Source of the DNA: Dromaius novaehollandiae | Taxonomy: Eukaryota; Chordata; Aves; Casuariiformes; Dromaiidae | Length of the DNA: 64,000 nt | Direction of reading: 5' to 3' | Assembly (NCBI RefSeq): GCF_036370855.1 | Contig: NC_088102.1 | Span: 67,279,601 to 67,343,600 of the forward strand | Shown here: positions 1-12,314 of the stretch, in pieces | How positions within the stretch are numbered: the stretch's first letter is position 1 | How the letters are laid out: each line of letters opens with the position of its first letter | Position numbers and translations under genes: made by a program | The notes under the pieces: model-generated | Database searches by the model: none | What the model saw: only the letters and a program-made list of their open reading frames with translations | What the model was told of the DNA's origin: nothing

Positions 1-3000
1 TTGATCTGAACTCTGAATTCTTCTTATTTTGTGTATCCCTTCCAAAATGCCAAAATATAAATCCTTAGGAGCTCCTTGTAATGCATCAATGATATTTTGA
101 GGTATTTTGCTCTGGTGAGTATATTTTGTACCAATTCTTTTCTCTGCCTGTTGCAGAAAAAGACTCACAGTACTGATGAAGCCAGAGAAGGTGGTTGCAG
201 GATGATATACTCAAGGCACTGACTTGCATTGCTACCACATCTTTTGCAAAAGCAGCAAATGTAGGCACCTTGTCACTTAAGAATGTGCTTCTTTTAAGCT
301 CAATCTTTTATGCACTAGCTTTCTGAAATGTGTGTGGCTACTGTTGATAAAGCTTTTATCATAACACTTTGTGTGGTCAGGAAGAGTGATTTCTTCTGCT
401 ATTTCAAGACAGGAGCTGAAAGCATGCCCTTGAAATCTCTCATTCCCCCTTCCACTGCCACCACCTCCATACTGCCTTTTAAGACTGAGTTGACTTTGAC
501 CTTAGTCTGTCTTCTGTCCAAAATCCATGTCTCTGTGGTCTATTACAGTGTAGCTTCTCTTGGCATCCTTGCTGCTGTGTGACGATGACAGAATGGAGAG
601 CGAATGCAGTCTCTGTGTAAATATTGCTTAGAGGCAAGCTAAATGATAAAGCGTTTTCCTTGCTAATTTTTGAGCATTTGGCCCAGAGAACTGGGGATGC
701 ACTGTGAGGTGATTGGAAAGGTTGCTTGGCTAGGTAGTAGCAAGGCTAAAGTCAGACAAAAGGGCCAATTAGCTAGCAAAATTGAAATGCTGTATGTCAG
801 GCAGGGACACGCAATAAATTTCAGTTTAATTTAAAGCAGAACTTTACAATCTGACGTTACGAGGCCTCATTTCTTATAACTCAATGCCGAGTTGTACTTT
901 AATCAAAATAATGGTTGTGATTTTTTTTTTCCTTGACACTGTTTGCTTGTCTGGTTAATATGACTTGCTTTCTTTTCCAAACCTCTGGATACTGGCATGC
1001 ATCTCTGTGGTGGCTGCTTTACACTTAACTTTTATGGAACCCTAAATGGGGCAAATGCGTAAGTAATTGAGCAACTGCTGCTTATACAGTGTTTATAAAT
1101 ACAAAGCATTATTCATAATATTTCTAAATGTCGTTCCTCGGCTTGCTGGTCGGCTTAGGCACTAACAAGAAGTCCGAGTTTAGATGGTATTGATCACAAA
1201 GCGCTCCCTGGTCCTGATAGCGGCTGGGATCACGTAGAAAACATTCCATTGCTGTTGTGTAAGCATATATATTTATGTGTAAATGGTGGGAAACCGGCCT
1301 CTGCTCTTCCTGCTGTATTGTTTTGTGTCCTTACTCTATGCCGCTGTCAATTCATTGTGTATGGCGGTGGTGATATTTTACTGTAAAACTGTCTGTTAAA
1401 CTGCCACTGTCATAAAGCATACTGTTGAATCTGTAGGCCCATGCCCAGATACTTCTGTTAAAATTTTCTTGATGATTTCAGTATACAATCCAGTGACCTT
1501 TGAAGCTTGACTGGTGGTAAGGGATGGTAAGAGGCCCTTTGCCGGTATTGAAACACACTTAAATATAAGGTTGGATTCGGCAGTTGTTACGTGCAGAGGA
1601 TGTTGAGGTGGCAGATAAAAAAGAAGGAACCTATTGATGTAAATAGCCAGAGTATCAGGTATCTTTGAGACAGAGCCTTGAGGAAATGCAGGTGTGCATC
1701 CTTAGGAATATGCACAACTAGAGATTGTGGCTGTGTTCAAATAAATACATTGCTTTTTTGGATAGAGGACTGCTCTTTCTGGATACGACAGCTTTCAAGT
1801 AAACCCATTTATGTCTGCACATACGCTCTAAATCTTTCGCTTTCAAATACGAGAATCCATATGTTTTAAGTTACTGTACATTGATGCCATATAAATAAAA
1901 GCATACGTGCTTAAGTGTGCTTCCTATAATAACCTCAAGTTTCATCTTTATGATTTTGGAGCATTTAAAGTTGACCTTGAGATATTGTTTTCTCCCACAA
2001 ATTAAATAAAATCCAGTAATACAGGTAAGCTGTAGCATGCAGTCAATCCAAAAGGGGGATATACTGCTTGAATAGAGGAATACTTAGACGGAGGAAAGGC
2101 TAGAAAAGGTGCCGTGAAGACATATGGCTGAAGAGACAGGAAAGCGTCAGTTTGATCCAGAAGCTAACAGAATAGAGATATGAGTCGTTTATCTAGGTCA
2201 AAGTAAAACGATAGGCAGGTTTACAAGTTTGATTTTGGTTTATCTGCCAGTCCTAACAGCAGATCGTAATCTTGGGCCCCCATGTAAGGTCACTGAAACC
2301 TCCGTCTCTGAAGAAGAAATGTTTAGCTGTCAGAGTCACACAGAGGCCAGCTTTCTTAATACAACTGTAACATTTACCTCAGAGCTGTGCTTATTTTGGT
2401 TTGACCCCTGGATTTTTCTTTAATTTATCCTGGACAGACAGAGCTTCGTTAAAGCTTAAGCTGCTTTATCTCGCATGCTTGTTGTTTTCAGGACAGATTT
2501 TTAACAAAATTCTCTGTGCAGATTTCATTGGTGAACAAAGAAAAGCACAACTTCCCTCTTGGCAGGTGTCCTGCCATTGTCTGCCAGGACTGTGGCTTGC
2601 TCGCGTTACTGTGACAAGTTGTTCTTATTTGGGGAAAAAGATGGAGCGGGCATCAGATTTTTCAGAGGTTTGGATGATCTGCACAGAGTGCAGGATTGCA
2701 AAGTGGAAAGCCAGGCTGCTCCCGTCTGCCACAGGCTTCCTGTGTGGTATCAGCAGAGTCATTGAAAACCTGTCTTGAATGGATTGCTTGGAAAGTGGGA
2801 GTAAAAATACCTCCCACTTCACGAGGATGTGGAGGCCTAACTAATATTTTGTGGATCTGACTCGGATGTTTGACTTAGAAGGCAGTGCATAAGTGAAAAA
2901 CACTGTTGTCTGCGTAGGGGCACTGGGACGGAGAGTCACACGTTATTTCTCCAAGAAGGCTCTGTGGCTGTAGTTTTTTGGTTTGCTTAGGTCTGTGCAA

Positions 3001-3589
3001 ATAGCAGCTGCGTTCCAGTCCACTTCGACCACCTGAAGCAAATAATGCCGTTCAGCTGACAGCAGCATGGCATGTTCTGTGCTAGATTTAATTAGAGACC
3101 ACAGTTGGCCTTCTGTTCACAAGGGGGAGATGCCAGTTTGGTAAACTAACTGGAGACCCTGGCGGTTTCTCTCTGCTGAACTGTCCCTTGAGTTCAGCTC
3201 GTGTTGGAGATGTACCTAAAATGGGAAGGACACTGTTTTCTCCAAGACACTGCGGGTAGGTTCTTGCTTGTGAGAATGAGTGATATCCTCGGGGCTTTTT
3301 CTAGGTCATGTTACATCCCACCCATCACCTTTTTATTGTGATTTGCCTGTAAATGCTACTTCAGGGAGCCGCTGGCGCAGTGGCCCGTCAGAAAGGTAGG
3401 TGTCAGGGCACAGCCAAGGAACTGGGCGTACAGCAAGCACTCATCTAGAGATGTGTTACTGTGTATGGGAAGGCTCATGGCGAAATGGTTCGTAAGTGCA
3501 GTACTGCAGACCTCTTGTTTGGGGACCTACTTCATCAGCCGTCGTGCTCTAAGGACCGCCGTCACCCCAGTGCCTGCTTTTAACTCTGG
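1..3589. other. left flank upstream of MOB2, no recognisable gene
   Basis: No open frame here resembles a known protein and none is flanked by convincing splice sites. The stretch is AT-rich and somewhat T-rich on the plus strand, with scattered AATAAA-type hexamers such as the one near 1895. In the mammalian locus DUSP8 lies on this side of MOB2 in the same orientation, so part of 1-1500 could be its long 3' UTR. I see no coding sequence to confirm that. A short hairpin lies at 2793-2819. The alternative MOB2 first exon that encodes an N-terminus beginning MDWLMG in mammals was looked for here and in intron 1 and was not found. Confidence 0.5.
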
Positions 3590-4135
3590 GAACCGGGCAT
3601 AATGGCAAGCGGGGGACGGCGCAGCGCGGCCCCGCGGCTCCCCCCGGCGCTCCTCGTCCGCCCCGGGAGGGGCGATCCCGGGGCTGCCCCGCGGGGCGGA
3701 GCGCAGGGAGCCGCCGCGGCCGCCCGCCCCCAGCGCCGCGGCCCATTGGCGGGGCCGGCGGGGGCCGGGCCGGGCCGGGCCGGGGGCGCTCGGCGGGGGA
3801 GAGCGGAGCGCAGCGCAGCGCAGCGCAGCGCCGGGCTGTGCCGCGCCCGGCTTTTCCGCCCGCTCCCGCCGCCGGCCCCGCGCTGGACCATGGTCGGGGA
3901 TCACTGCAGCCTCCCCGGTGATCGGCCCGTGCTCGCCCAGAGCCCCAAGCCCGGACTAAGCTGCAAAATGGTCCTGCAGGCGGTGGGCAAAGTGCTGCGG
4001 TAAGGGCGGCGGGCGGGCGGGCGGGGGGCCCTGGCTGCGGCCCCGCGGGGTGCGGGGGGCGGCGCGGGGCAGAGCGGGGGCAGCTGGAGGCGCAGGGCGC
4101 AGATCTGGCCCGGCGCCTTGTTGTCCTCGGTCCCC
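3590..4135 (+). promoter_or_regulatory. MOB2: CpG-island promoter of MOB2
   Basis: A sharply bounded GC- and CpG-rich block sits in AT-rich surroundings and overlaps the first coding exon. Visible elements are an inverted CCAAT box (ATTGG at 3745-3749, an NF-Y type site), several GC boxes, four tandem GGGCC units (about 3762-3781) and a run of AGCGC pentamers (3808-3832). There is no TATA box at a suitable place, so initiation is probably dispersed. The start site most likely lies between the CCAAT box and the ATG at 3890, giving a short 5' UTR. Island and promoter status are inferred from composition and position; the exact start site cannot be read from sequence. Confidence 0.8.
3890..3999 (+). 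CDS. MOB2: MOB2 coding exon 1 (alternative N-terminus)
   Basis: The exon encodes residues 1-36 and two bases of codon 37. It ends in CTGCG followed by the donor GTAAGG. Joining it to exon 2 completes the codon CGG and gives VLRKSKGKPNGKK, which runs straight into the conserved MOB2 N-terminal region. I chose the ATG at 3890 because its context is ACCATGG, an optimal Kozak site. Using it gives a 37-residue N-terminal segment, which fits the longer (268-residue) human isoform as I remember it. A second in-frame ATG at 3968 (MVLQAVGKVLR) also has a good context, with A at -3 and G at +4, and would give a 240-residue protein. The frame stays open upstream to 3602, but that part is compositional CpG-island frame and unlikely to be translated. 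Confidence 0.82.
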
Positions 4136-7100
4136 TCGTGTCTGGAGCAGGGAGGCGGCTTTCGGTTCCCTTTGAATCTTGCGTATCTCCCCGGGAGGGC
4201 GGAAGTTTGGATACTGAGAGCTGCTTAAGCAGAAAAAACACTTGTCTACGCGTGGCACTGCCGCGAAGTTTCCTTTGTGGCCTAAACTAAATTTTCAGGA
4301 CATGAGCGGCCTGTGCAGGTCCTCACTTTTCATTAATAATGCTCGTCGAATGGGGAGTCTGACAAAGACTGCGTATGCTTTGGCATGTTTTACACAAACA
4401 TGTCTGAAGATGAGGGGAAAAAGTTGCTCATGTAGCTCAGAAGGGCTTGTGTGAGCATCGAGATGTGTATGACTGCAGAGACCAAAACCAGACTGTTTGG
4501 CAAAGGCCGCCGTAATTTGATCGGGGGAGCTCTGACCAGTTCTGATTCGAAGGGAAAATGTCACCACAAAGACCAGGACCAACAGCCTCGCTCTTGAACA
4601 ACTGGAGCTTTTCATTCTGGTTAAATGTGCTCCGAAGAACAGCCTTGTTGCTCAAGCCTAACTTTATTTGGCAAGCTTTTGTTTGTGCCTGTTTCCTGCT
4701 ATCGATTGGCAGTTGTTGAATGTTTGTCAACAGAAACATCGTTCCTCTCCTTCGTTGTTGACTCATGTCTCTTCCCTCCCCAAACTAGTTCAGAGGAGAC
4801 GTTAAATTAGAGCATTCTGGTTGCAAGGTGAAAGAAAATGAAATTTACTGGGCTTAGACTAGACTCGAGTATTTCTTGCAGTGGGTTTTAAAGAATTACT
4901 GTCTTGCTGTACTTCATGTCCTTCCGTTAACTACCATTTTCTGCAGGAAAGAATTTATTAAAGAATTCAGGTTTCTTTTTCAGCTTTTGAACAAGTTTAG
5001 CCTTTCAGAACTGTTTTACATCCCTTTTCAGCAATTGGGGGGTGGGTTATAATTCAACATGGTGTTACACACTAAGTCATATCATAAAATACTTTTGGCC
5101 AGAGTCTGGCTATTCATGCGGTGAAACTTCTGAAGTTTTTGGTGGCTGTTCTATTGGCAGCACTCCCAGATGTAAATAGATTGGTGCCTCTGTAGTAAAG
5201 TATTGCCAAATCTTTTGTTCAGCATCTATGGCAGTATATTTTAAAGTATAGGTGGGTTCCTGTGACTTACCAATGAAACGTACATATTTTTGTTCGGTGC
5301 ACACATATGAGAAAATAAAACTTTTTCCTTTCTCCTCCAACTGGAACATGGGCAGAAATAGTGCATAATTTGATCTAGCTTTTTTTCTGAGGTTTATTTT
5401 CAGCATATGTTATAAAGCCGTTGTGAAAGCAGGAAAAAGTTGCTGTCATATATGGAATATTTTGGACTCAGAAAATAATAGCATAGCTTTATTTAGCTAA
5501 AACTGTTATTAGGGGGGTGTGATTACTGTTTTCCAGTAGAGTTTTTTTTTAATGTGTCTGTCTTTCATCCTGGGTTATCATCTCTTATACCTGATCAGAG
5601 GGAAATGTGAAGTCACACAAACTTTCTTTGGATGATAGATGGGGACTCTTACTTCCCTTCATGGATGCACTTCAGATGCCTTATGTATGTTGCTTAATCT
5701 TGTTTGTGTTTGTAAAATAGATAAACTCGTCATATTCTGTAAAGAGTTCAGACAATGTAAGAGCACAGCTACCGGCCAGCAGCCTAGGTAAACAGTAGGT
5801 CTGACAGGGGTCTCATGACTGCAGAAATCATGCGTTTGTGCTTCATAAAAAAGTGCGAGCCCAGTGATAACGAAAGGAGAATCCCTTGGGACCTGGTTTA
5901 GGCTAAAAAAGGTGGCCTGCTGCTGGCAGCTGTGGTGGGATTGCTTTGAATGTAGAGCTTGTCCGCTTTATACTGGGTAGAGAACAGGCGGATTGACAAT
6001 GCCGGTCACTTCTTGTGAAAGCAGATGTGCAGCGCAAGTCTGAAAAAGGGTGGCTAGCTCACCTGTCGACATTTATGTTGTAGGCATATGAAGTAAAATG
6101 GGATGAATCCCACCATTATTATAATGGTTTGCCATCTGTTTCAAAGAAGTGTGGGACAAAGTGTATTCGATGCCACTTCTAACCCTGGCCTTCTGCAGCA
6201 GTGCTGACTGAATTCTTTTGTAGTCTGCGCAGAAGATGAAGCGATGTTGAACTTCAGGATGAAGTAATTTTTCTTCTGTTAGCGAGGTCTTGAAACTGTG
6301 GATGTGATCAAAGCAAATATTTTGCTTATGTGTAGCCTGACATTATAAACAGCCTACTGTGTTTTAGTCTCGTTTCACTGGCAAAACTGGGAACCGTTGT
6401 CATCATGCCCCCCACCCCCAGCACTTGTAGAAATTTGCAATGGACAAGGGGTAAAGTGCCTGTCTCTTCTTTGAATATTCCTCCATTTCTCTCTCTCTGG
6501 GGGTTTTACTGGCTGTGAATTACAAATCTCAGTTGTTGCAGTGAGATACTTGCCGGTATGATTTTCCTCCATAACAAATGCGTTCTACAGTAGTTAAATG
6601 ACTTTTACAGCCAACTCACTCCCTAAAGCTTTTAACGTTCGTGTTGTTTTCACTAGGCAGTATTATAGGTCTGCGTCCTCCATAGCAGCTGGGTGCCAAA
6701 TAGTTTTTATGTCACACGCTAGCAATAATAGTTGCCAAGGGAAAAATCGGTACAGGAAGAAAGCAAGAAGGGATTCATGAGAAAGCAAAAAGGATTCACC
6801 AGAAGCAAAAGAAGAAAGATACAAGAACCCGAGAAGAGGTGAAAACGAGTGTGGGGGGAAGACAACTGAACCAGAAAGGGGAAATAAGATAACAAAAGCG
6901 ACAGATGTGCTGTCAGGCTCTTTCTAATTAATTTTTTATGAAAGCTACTGTTAGGTTTATTATTCTTTTAAATTACTGGTGATTCAGCTGTGAAGAGCTC
7001 TGGAAATGCTTATACCTTTCATCACGTGGATTAGCAGACTGCATTTAACACTTCAGGCACAGGACCAAGCCTACACGCTTTTCTTAACAATTTACAAAGT

Positions 7101-10100
7101 TAAAAAGTATTAGAAAAGTGTCATCTCCCCTTATAAAGTAATCATGGCATAGCTGAGATGAAATTGTGTTTGTTCTTTAGCATAGTGTTTAATTAGAGCT
7201 TTCATTTCACTTCAGATGTTTTTGAAATATGTTAATCTCATGTTTTTCCCTCTCCTGTAATTATTAGCCCCTGGTAGGAGAGGAAAAAACAAAATGGGTG
7301 CAGTTATTCTGGTTCTTTTGTTTTCTACAAGTTGGTGGTTCTGGAGAGGGGAGGGGGAAGAGGGAGGAAAAAAGTGGGAGGGGAAAAGGGAGGAAAGAAT
7401 ATCATAAAAACTTTGAATGTCATTCTACTTTTTAAATATATTTAGTGTAGTTAATTGTTTGAGTTTTTGGCAAAACAGCCGATTACTGTTAGCTTTGTTG
7501 CAGAGGCAGGCTTTTTACTTGCATTGAACCGTAGAGGTGGGAGTAAATTTCAGCTGCACCTTCTCCCCTTAGGTGCCCGAGCCGGGCATTTGAACTGTTA
7601 ATCGCTCTTCCAAGCAGCGTGCTGACCACCCCAGGACAGCGTTTCCCCTGCCTGTGTGCGCATCTGACTCCTGACTGAGGCGCTCCAGCACGGGTCAGGC
7701 CTGTGGCCGTGGCATGTGCTGTGCTTGGCACGTTGGGCCCGGTGCGGCCAGTCCTCGGGATCACTTACCAGGCAGCTTCATTGTCGGTGCGTTTCCTTTT
7801 GAGTCTCCAGTGAAACCTCGTCGCTCTGGGACAGCTGACTAATAATCAGTGATGTGGGGTCATGGTGGAGTAGAGCCACGGGTTACAGGGCCGTAATGTC
7901 ATCAGCTAATGGCTTCGGATACAGTGCAGCACGTGTGATGTGTACACCTACTCCAGAGCGAGTGCGGGAATAGATGACTTCAGCCTCTGCTTTCCCTTGA
8001 GAGCTTCCCTTTTTTTACAGCAGTGTAGAGGGATTATTTGGAAATGAAGCCAAAAAAGCCCCACCTTTTTGGGGTAGCTTTGCAGTTAGCATTACTAGCA
8101 AAGTGGTATTTTTACAGGTATCTTCCAAGAATGCAGTAATCTGTGTCGAGTGATAGTGTGGTAACGATTGCTTTGATCACAGATAAATTTGCAAATTGTA
8201 TAGCTGTCCCGCATTGTGCAATATACTTATAGCACTTACAAATTTTTAAAAATGAAATTCCTTTCATCTTCCTCAAATAATTCAGAGCAAGATCAGAAAG
8301 AAAGCAGCTTAATTTTGACATCAGATTCTGTTTCTCAGTGACCATGCAAAGTCTTCCTAAATGTGTTCCAAAAACAGGACATAGCTGGAGAGCATCAGTG
8401 TGTGTTTGGTGTGGATGCCATATTCCCACTGCCTTGAACCATATTGTCAGAGATAATTTTGGTTGGTTCTCAGTGAGATTTATGTACATAGATAGGACTA
8501 AAACAAATATTTTAAAAATAAATCCTGTTTTATCCTGGTTTAGGTTGAAACTTTTTTTTTTCCAAAAAAATTAGTCCAGTGTGCAGCTTTAGAAGCTAAA
8601 TAGCAAGAACCTTGTTTAACATCAGTAATGCGATTAATTTAGATGTCTGGGGGGCTAGGAGAAAGAGGAAGAAGGGAGGGGAGCATGCCCAAAGAGTCTG
8701 TAGGCAAAATGCCATTCAGAGCCATGTAAACTATTTTTATCCTGTTCTTTGTATTTCTCCCTCCCATAACTTTCCATTGCACCAAAATAGTTCAAAATGT
8801 TTATGGTTCAGTGCAACCGACATCCCTAATTGCCATGCTGCGTCTCACTGAATTTTCTGTAACAAGAGGTGACTTCAGTGACAGCCGTTCTGGACTCTTG
8901 CTGGGCTGCTCAGAGAAACAGCAAATGATGTTGTGGGCCAGGAACATCTTTTGGCAACGCGCGGTGTCTTCGGTGTTTGCGAGTTCAGGGTTAGCACAGA
9001 AGTGCCCTGGGAGATGGTTCGTCGTCCAAGGGACGGAGCAGGCAGTGGCGAGAGCAGGCCCAGGCAGCGTTGCCAGTCGCGCGGACGCGGTGGGCTGGGA
9101 GAGCCTCTCCAGGTGGGCTGCTCTCCTGGAGCTGACAGGTGTTTGCATCTTGGTGCACGCAGGTAGCAGTGTCACTTCTGGTGGTGGCTGAGAAACTTCT
9201 AATGCTCTGCTTGAAACTGAGGCCCACGAAGAGCTGTCAGATACTTCTGTCAAAGATCATTTAACAACCCGGTCTCCTCTTGGAGCGCAGGATTTGAAGT
9301 ACTGCTCTAGAAAGAGGCTGTGACTTATTAGCAGCCTAGTGAGTCACGCTTTCCTCCATTTCTTTGGGATAGTTGTCTGTTTATTCACTTGTATTTGCTG
9401 CAGGAGTGTCATGACGCTGGTGCGTTTGTAAGTTTGTGAACTGCGTACAGTGTATTAACTTAATGAAGAAGTTGGTGTCTTTCTTCATAGCTATTTTACA
9501 ACGTTGAGCTGTATTTTGGTTACATGTTCTACATCCTGTGAAGTGATAGCCGGAGGGAGATGACTACTAAAATTCTTTACTTTGGTGTTTCGAAATAACC
9601 CTCTAAGGTTTCTCCAGAGCTAACGTAGGAAGGGTGCCTGCCTGGGGATCAGCAGTGTTTTTCCTCTGTTCTAGGGAGATGAGTATGTTTCTTTTTTTCT
9701 GAAGACCCCTCCTGGACGATTTGAGAAGAATAGATTTTATTGTAATCTTGAACTTCTGAAATTATTCAGTCCTCTTTTTATCTCGTTTCCTTGGTACGTG
9801 TCTGTTTCATTACAGGATTTGCTCCTCAGCTTAGCTTACTGCTTCTGCCTGGAAGATGATTTCAGTTTATATGCACACAGAATACGAGTAGGCAGCATTC
9901 ATCCTTCCGGGAGTTTACTAGAATTCCTGGTTTGCCTCTTTACTTCCTGTGTTGTAATAGCTCCTTTTTTTGGTGCTGCTATTTATGGAGAAGATATCGA
10001 TTTCTCACTTCAAGTTTCTATCCACCGCTCTGTGGTATCTCACCCTCTCTGTGCACCCCAAGCTCTTTACCAACTAGGTTTGTAGGGAAAAAGCACTTCC

Positions 10101-10873
10101 TCGCTAGAAGAGCTTTTCTCATTCCATTCTCAATATTCTCGGTTAAACTGCTGTGTTAGGAACGCGGTCTCCCACCAGTTGTTGCTCTAAGATGGGTAAG
10201 GCGAGATTTTTTTGTTCACTTATCATACATCTGTCTCTGTGACTACACCAAAATGTGAGTTAGTTAAAGAATTCCTTAGCTGAGTATTTTCTAATCCCTT
10301 TTCTTAATCCCTGGTGCTGTGGGGCTCCACGTAATCTCAAGCAAGACTTCTGCAAATTGTTGTTAAAGCAGGTGAGGCTTCACTTTTCTTTGAAGAACTG
10401 CCAGCACCTAGTCTATGGAAAGAGAAGGGTATTGGATGTGTGGACTAACTTCTTCATCCACCTTTCTGAAGCAAAATCAGTTTTATGAGTTCATGGAGTC
10501 CATTTAACACTGGAGCAGGGTTGCTTTGAGCTTGTCTGAAAATGCTGCTCTGTTATTTTTCCCGAGTTCATTTCTGTCAGGGACTGAATGAAGTTTAGAC
10601 AAGTGGTTTTGCTTCAATTGGATAACAGGGTTTGGTTTAGAAGATAATCCGCAGGTGAAAGGAACATCATGGATGTTTGTGTGTTTTTTATTTATTTATG
10701 TTTTTAAAGAAGAATCAGCAAAGGATGCAGCTGTCTGTCCTCAGAAAGGCAGGTATAGCGACAGAGTATTGAAACTCCTAGGACAGCTGAATATCTGAAA
10801 AAAAACCCAGAAGACCATACAAAATAGATGGAGTTGGAACAAAGGAGGCCTGGGTTTCTTCATGGGGATTTCT

Positions 10874-11075
10874 GCATTCAGATGACAGGAGGGATGATAT
10901 TAGGTGCCCTTGGTAGCTCCAGTCCCACTCCAGAACTGGACACTTACCCAAATTTGCTATTCAGTGCAGTGTGAGCATTCAGATGACAGGAGGGATGATA
11001 TTAGGTGCCCTTGGTAGCTCCAGTCCCACTCCAGAACTGGACACTTACCCAAATTTGCTATTCAGTGCAGTGTGA
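10874..11075. repeat. perfect 101-bp tandem duplication
   Basis: Two head-to-tail copies, 10874-10974 and 10975-11075, are identical at every base I compared. Each starts GCATTCAGATGACAGG and ends CAGTGCAGTGTGA. There is no spacer. The sequence resembles no transposon I know and has no coding potential. It lies in MOB2 intron 1. Lack of divergence means either a recent local duplication or an assembly or haplotype artefact. Confidence 0.97.
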
Positions 11076-12280
11076 CCCATCACTCCCAATATATGCTGCC
11101 CATCGAAAGAAGGGAAGGCAGGGGAAACAAAGTTTGTGGTAAAATACAATGAAGAATCGACATAACGTAGAAGTCCTCAGTCTACATGTGAACGCCTTTA
11201 TTTCCTTTACAATAAACCTGTTCAGGGGAAAGACAGGGGAAAGTATGGAATAGATGGCAAACTGTATTCTGTCTCTGCTAAAATAGTTATTTTTCTGTTG
11301 TTTTTCAGTAGACAGAGCTTTTTTATGTCTAGGTACATTATTTAAATACGGATTTTTTTTTCCTTTTTTTGTCATCAACATCTTATTAGCAGTCCAGCCA
11401 GCTGACCTGTTAACTGATTTCAGCTATAAGCTTTCTGAGAAGGATTCCTGATGAGTTCTGAGGTAGGGCCTTAAGTGCTGCAAAGTAGCTGGATCACTCA
11501 GTAATGACAGTAAACTATTCTCTTGACAGAGACTATTGGAATCATCTTTCATTTCTTTGAAGTGAAAAGAGTAATGCAGGTGTACGCTAGCAAGTTTTAC
11601 ATCAATACAAAACTAATATGAACTGTTTATTACTATCTTGAATTGAAACAGGACTTATCAGGCAAGAAATGCAGTCTGTGTTTGAAAAGTAGTTGGTCAT
11701 GTTCATCCTTTGTTTTGAGGCATGATGATGGATTTAAAAAAAGAGTGTAAAAGCATGACTTCATACTGTGTTTTGAAAAGAAGCTCAGATTTAATCTCTG
11801 CTTGTATGAACTGCTTAATTGCAAATCCACATGAACAGCTGAAGATACTGCTTGTCATTTGCATGTGCAATAGAGAACAAAACAAACTAAGCACACAGAT
11901 ATTCATCTAATTTTAATATTTAGTTTTTAAAATTACTAGTACAGTAGATTTCCTTAATTAATTCCTTAGCTATGTTTTCAGCTTTTCATTAAAATAGTTT
12001 ATATTTCAGGAAGCCCTTGAAAGTAAAACAGCAAGTTTGACTGTATCTGCATTTTTGTTTTTCTGCTTGCTAGTGGGTCAGTACACATCTGTAAAGATGC
12101 TTCTACTTAAGCTTTTCTGTCTCCCGTGAAATATCCCCTGAAAAGTAAGAAATCAGTCAGAATAGTTGCTGCCATCCTGTAAGCCAGTTAACACTGGTTG
12201 AGACAACTGTACCAGTAACTAAACTCTTATCCTCCCTACCACTTTTTTCCATCAGTCATTCAAATACTCTTCGATTATGT

Positions 12281-12314
12281 AAAAAAAAAAAAAAAAAGAA
12301 AGAAAGAAAAAAAA
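12281..12314. repeat. A-rich simple repeat
   Basis: Seventeen A residues (12281-12297) are followed by GAAA-type units and a further A run. This is a simple-sequence tract in MOB2 intron 1. No retroposed sequence ending in this A-run is recognisable on its left side. Confidence 0.9.

Noticed and set aside
1..1500. DUSP8 3' UTR at the left edge
   Set aside because: Suggested by mammalian gene order, but no coding sequence or firm polyadenylation context ties it to DUSP8, so it is not annotated.
3549..4241. 230-codon minus-strand open frame across the MOB2 promoter
   Set aside because: Arg/Pro/Ala/Gly-rich product of GC composition in a CpG island, antisense to a recognised exon, with no known domain.
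8801..9253. 150-codon minus-strand frame and 126-codon plus-strand frame in intron 1
   Set aside because: No recognisable domain, no flanking exon partners, and overlapping frames on both strands in a GC-raised patch.
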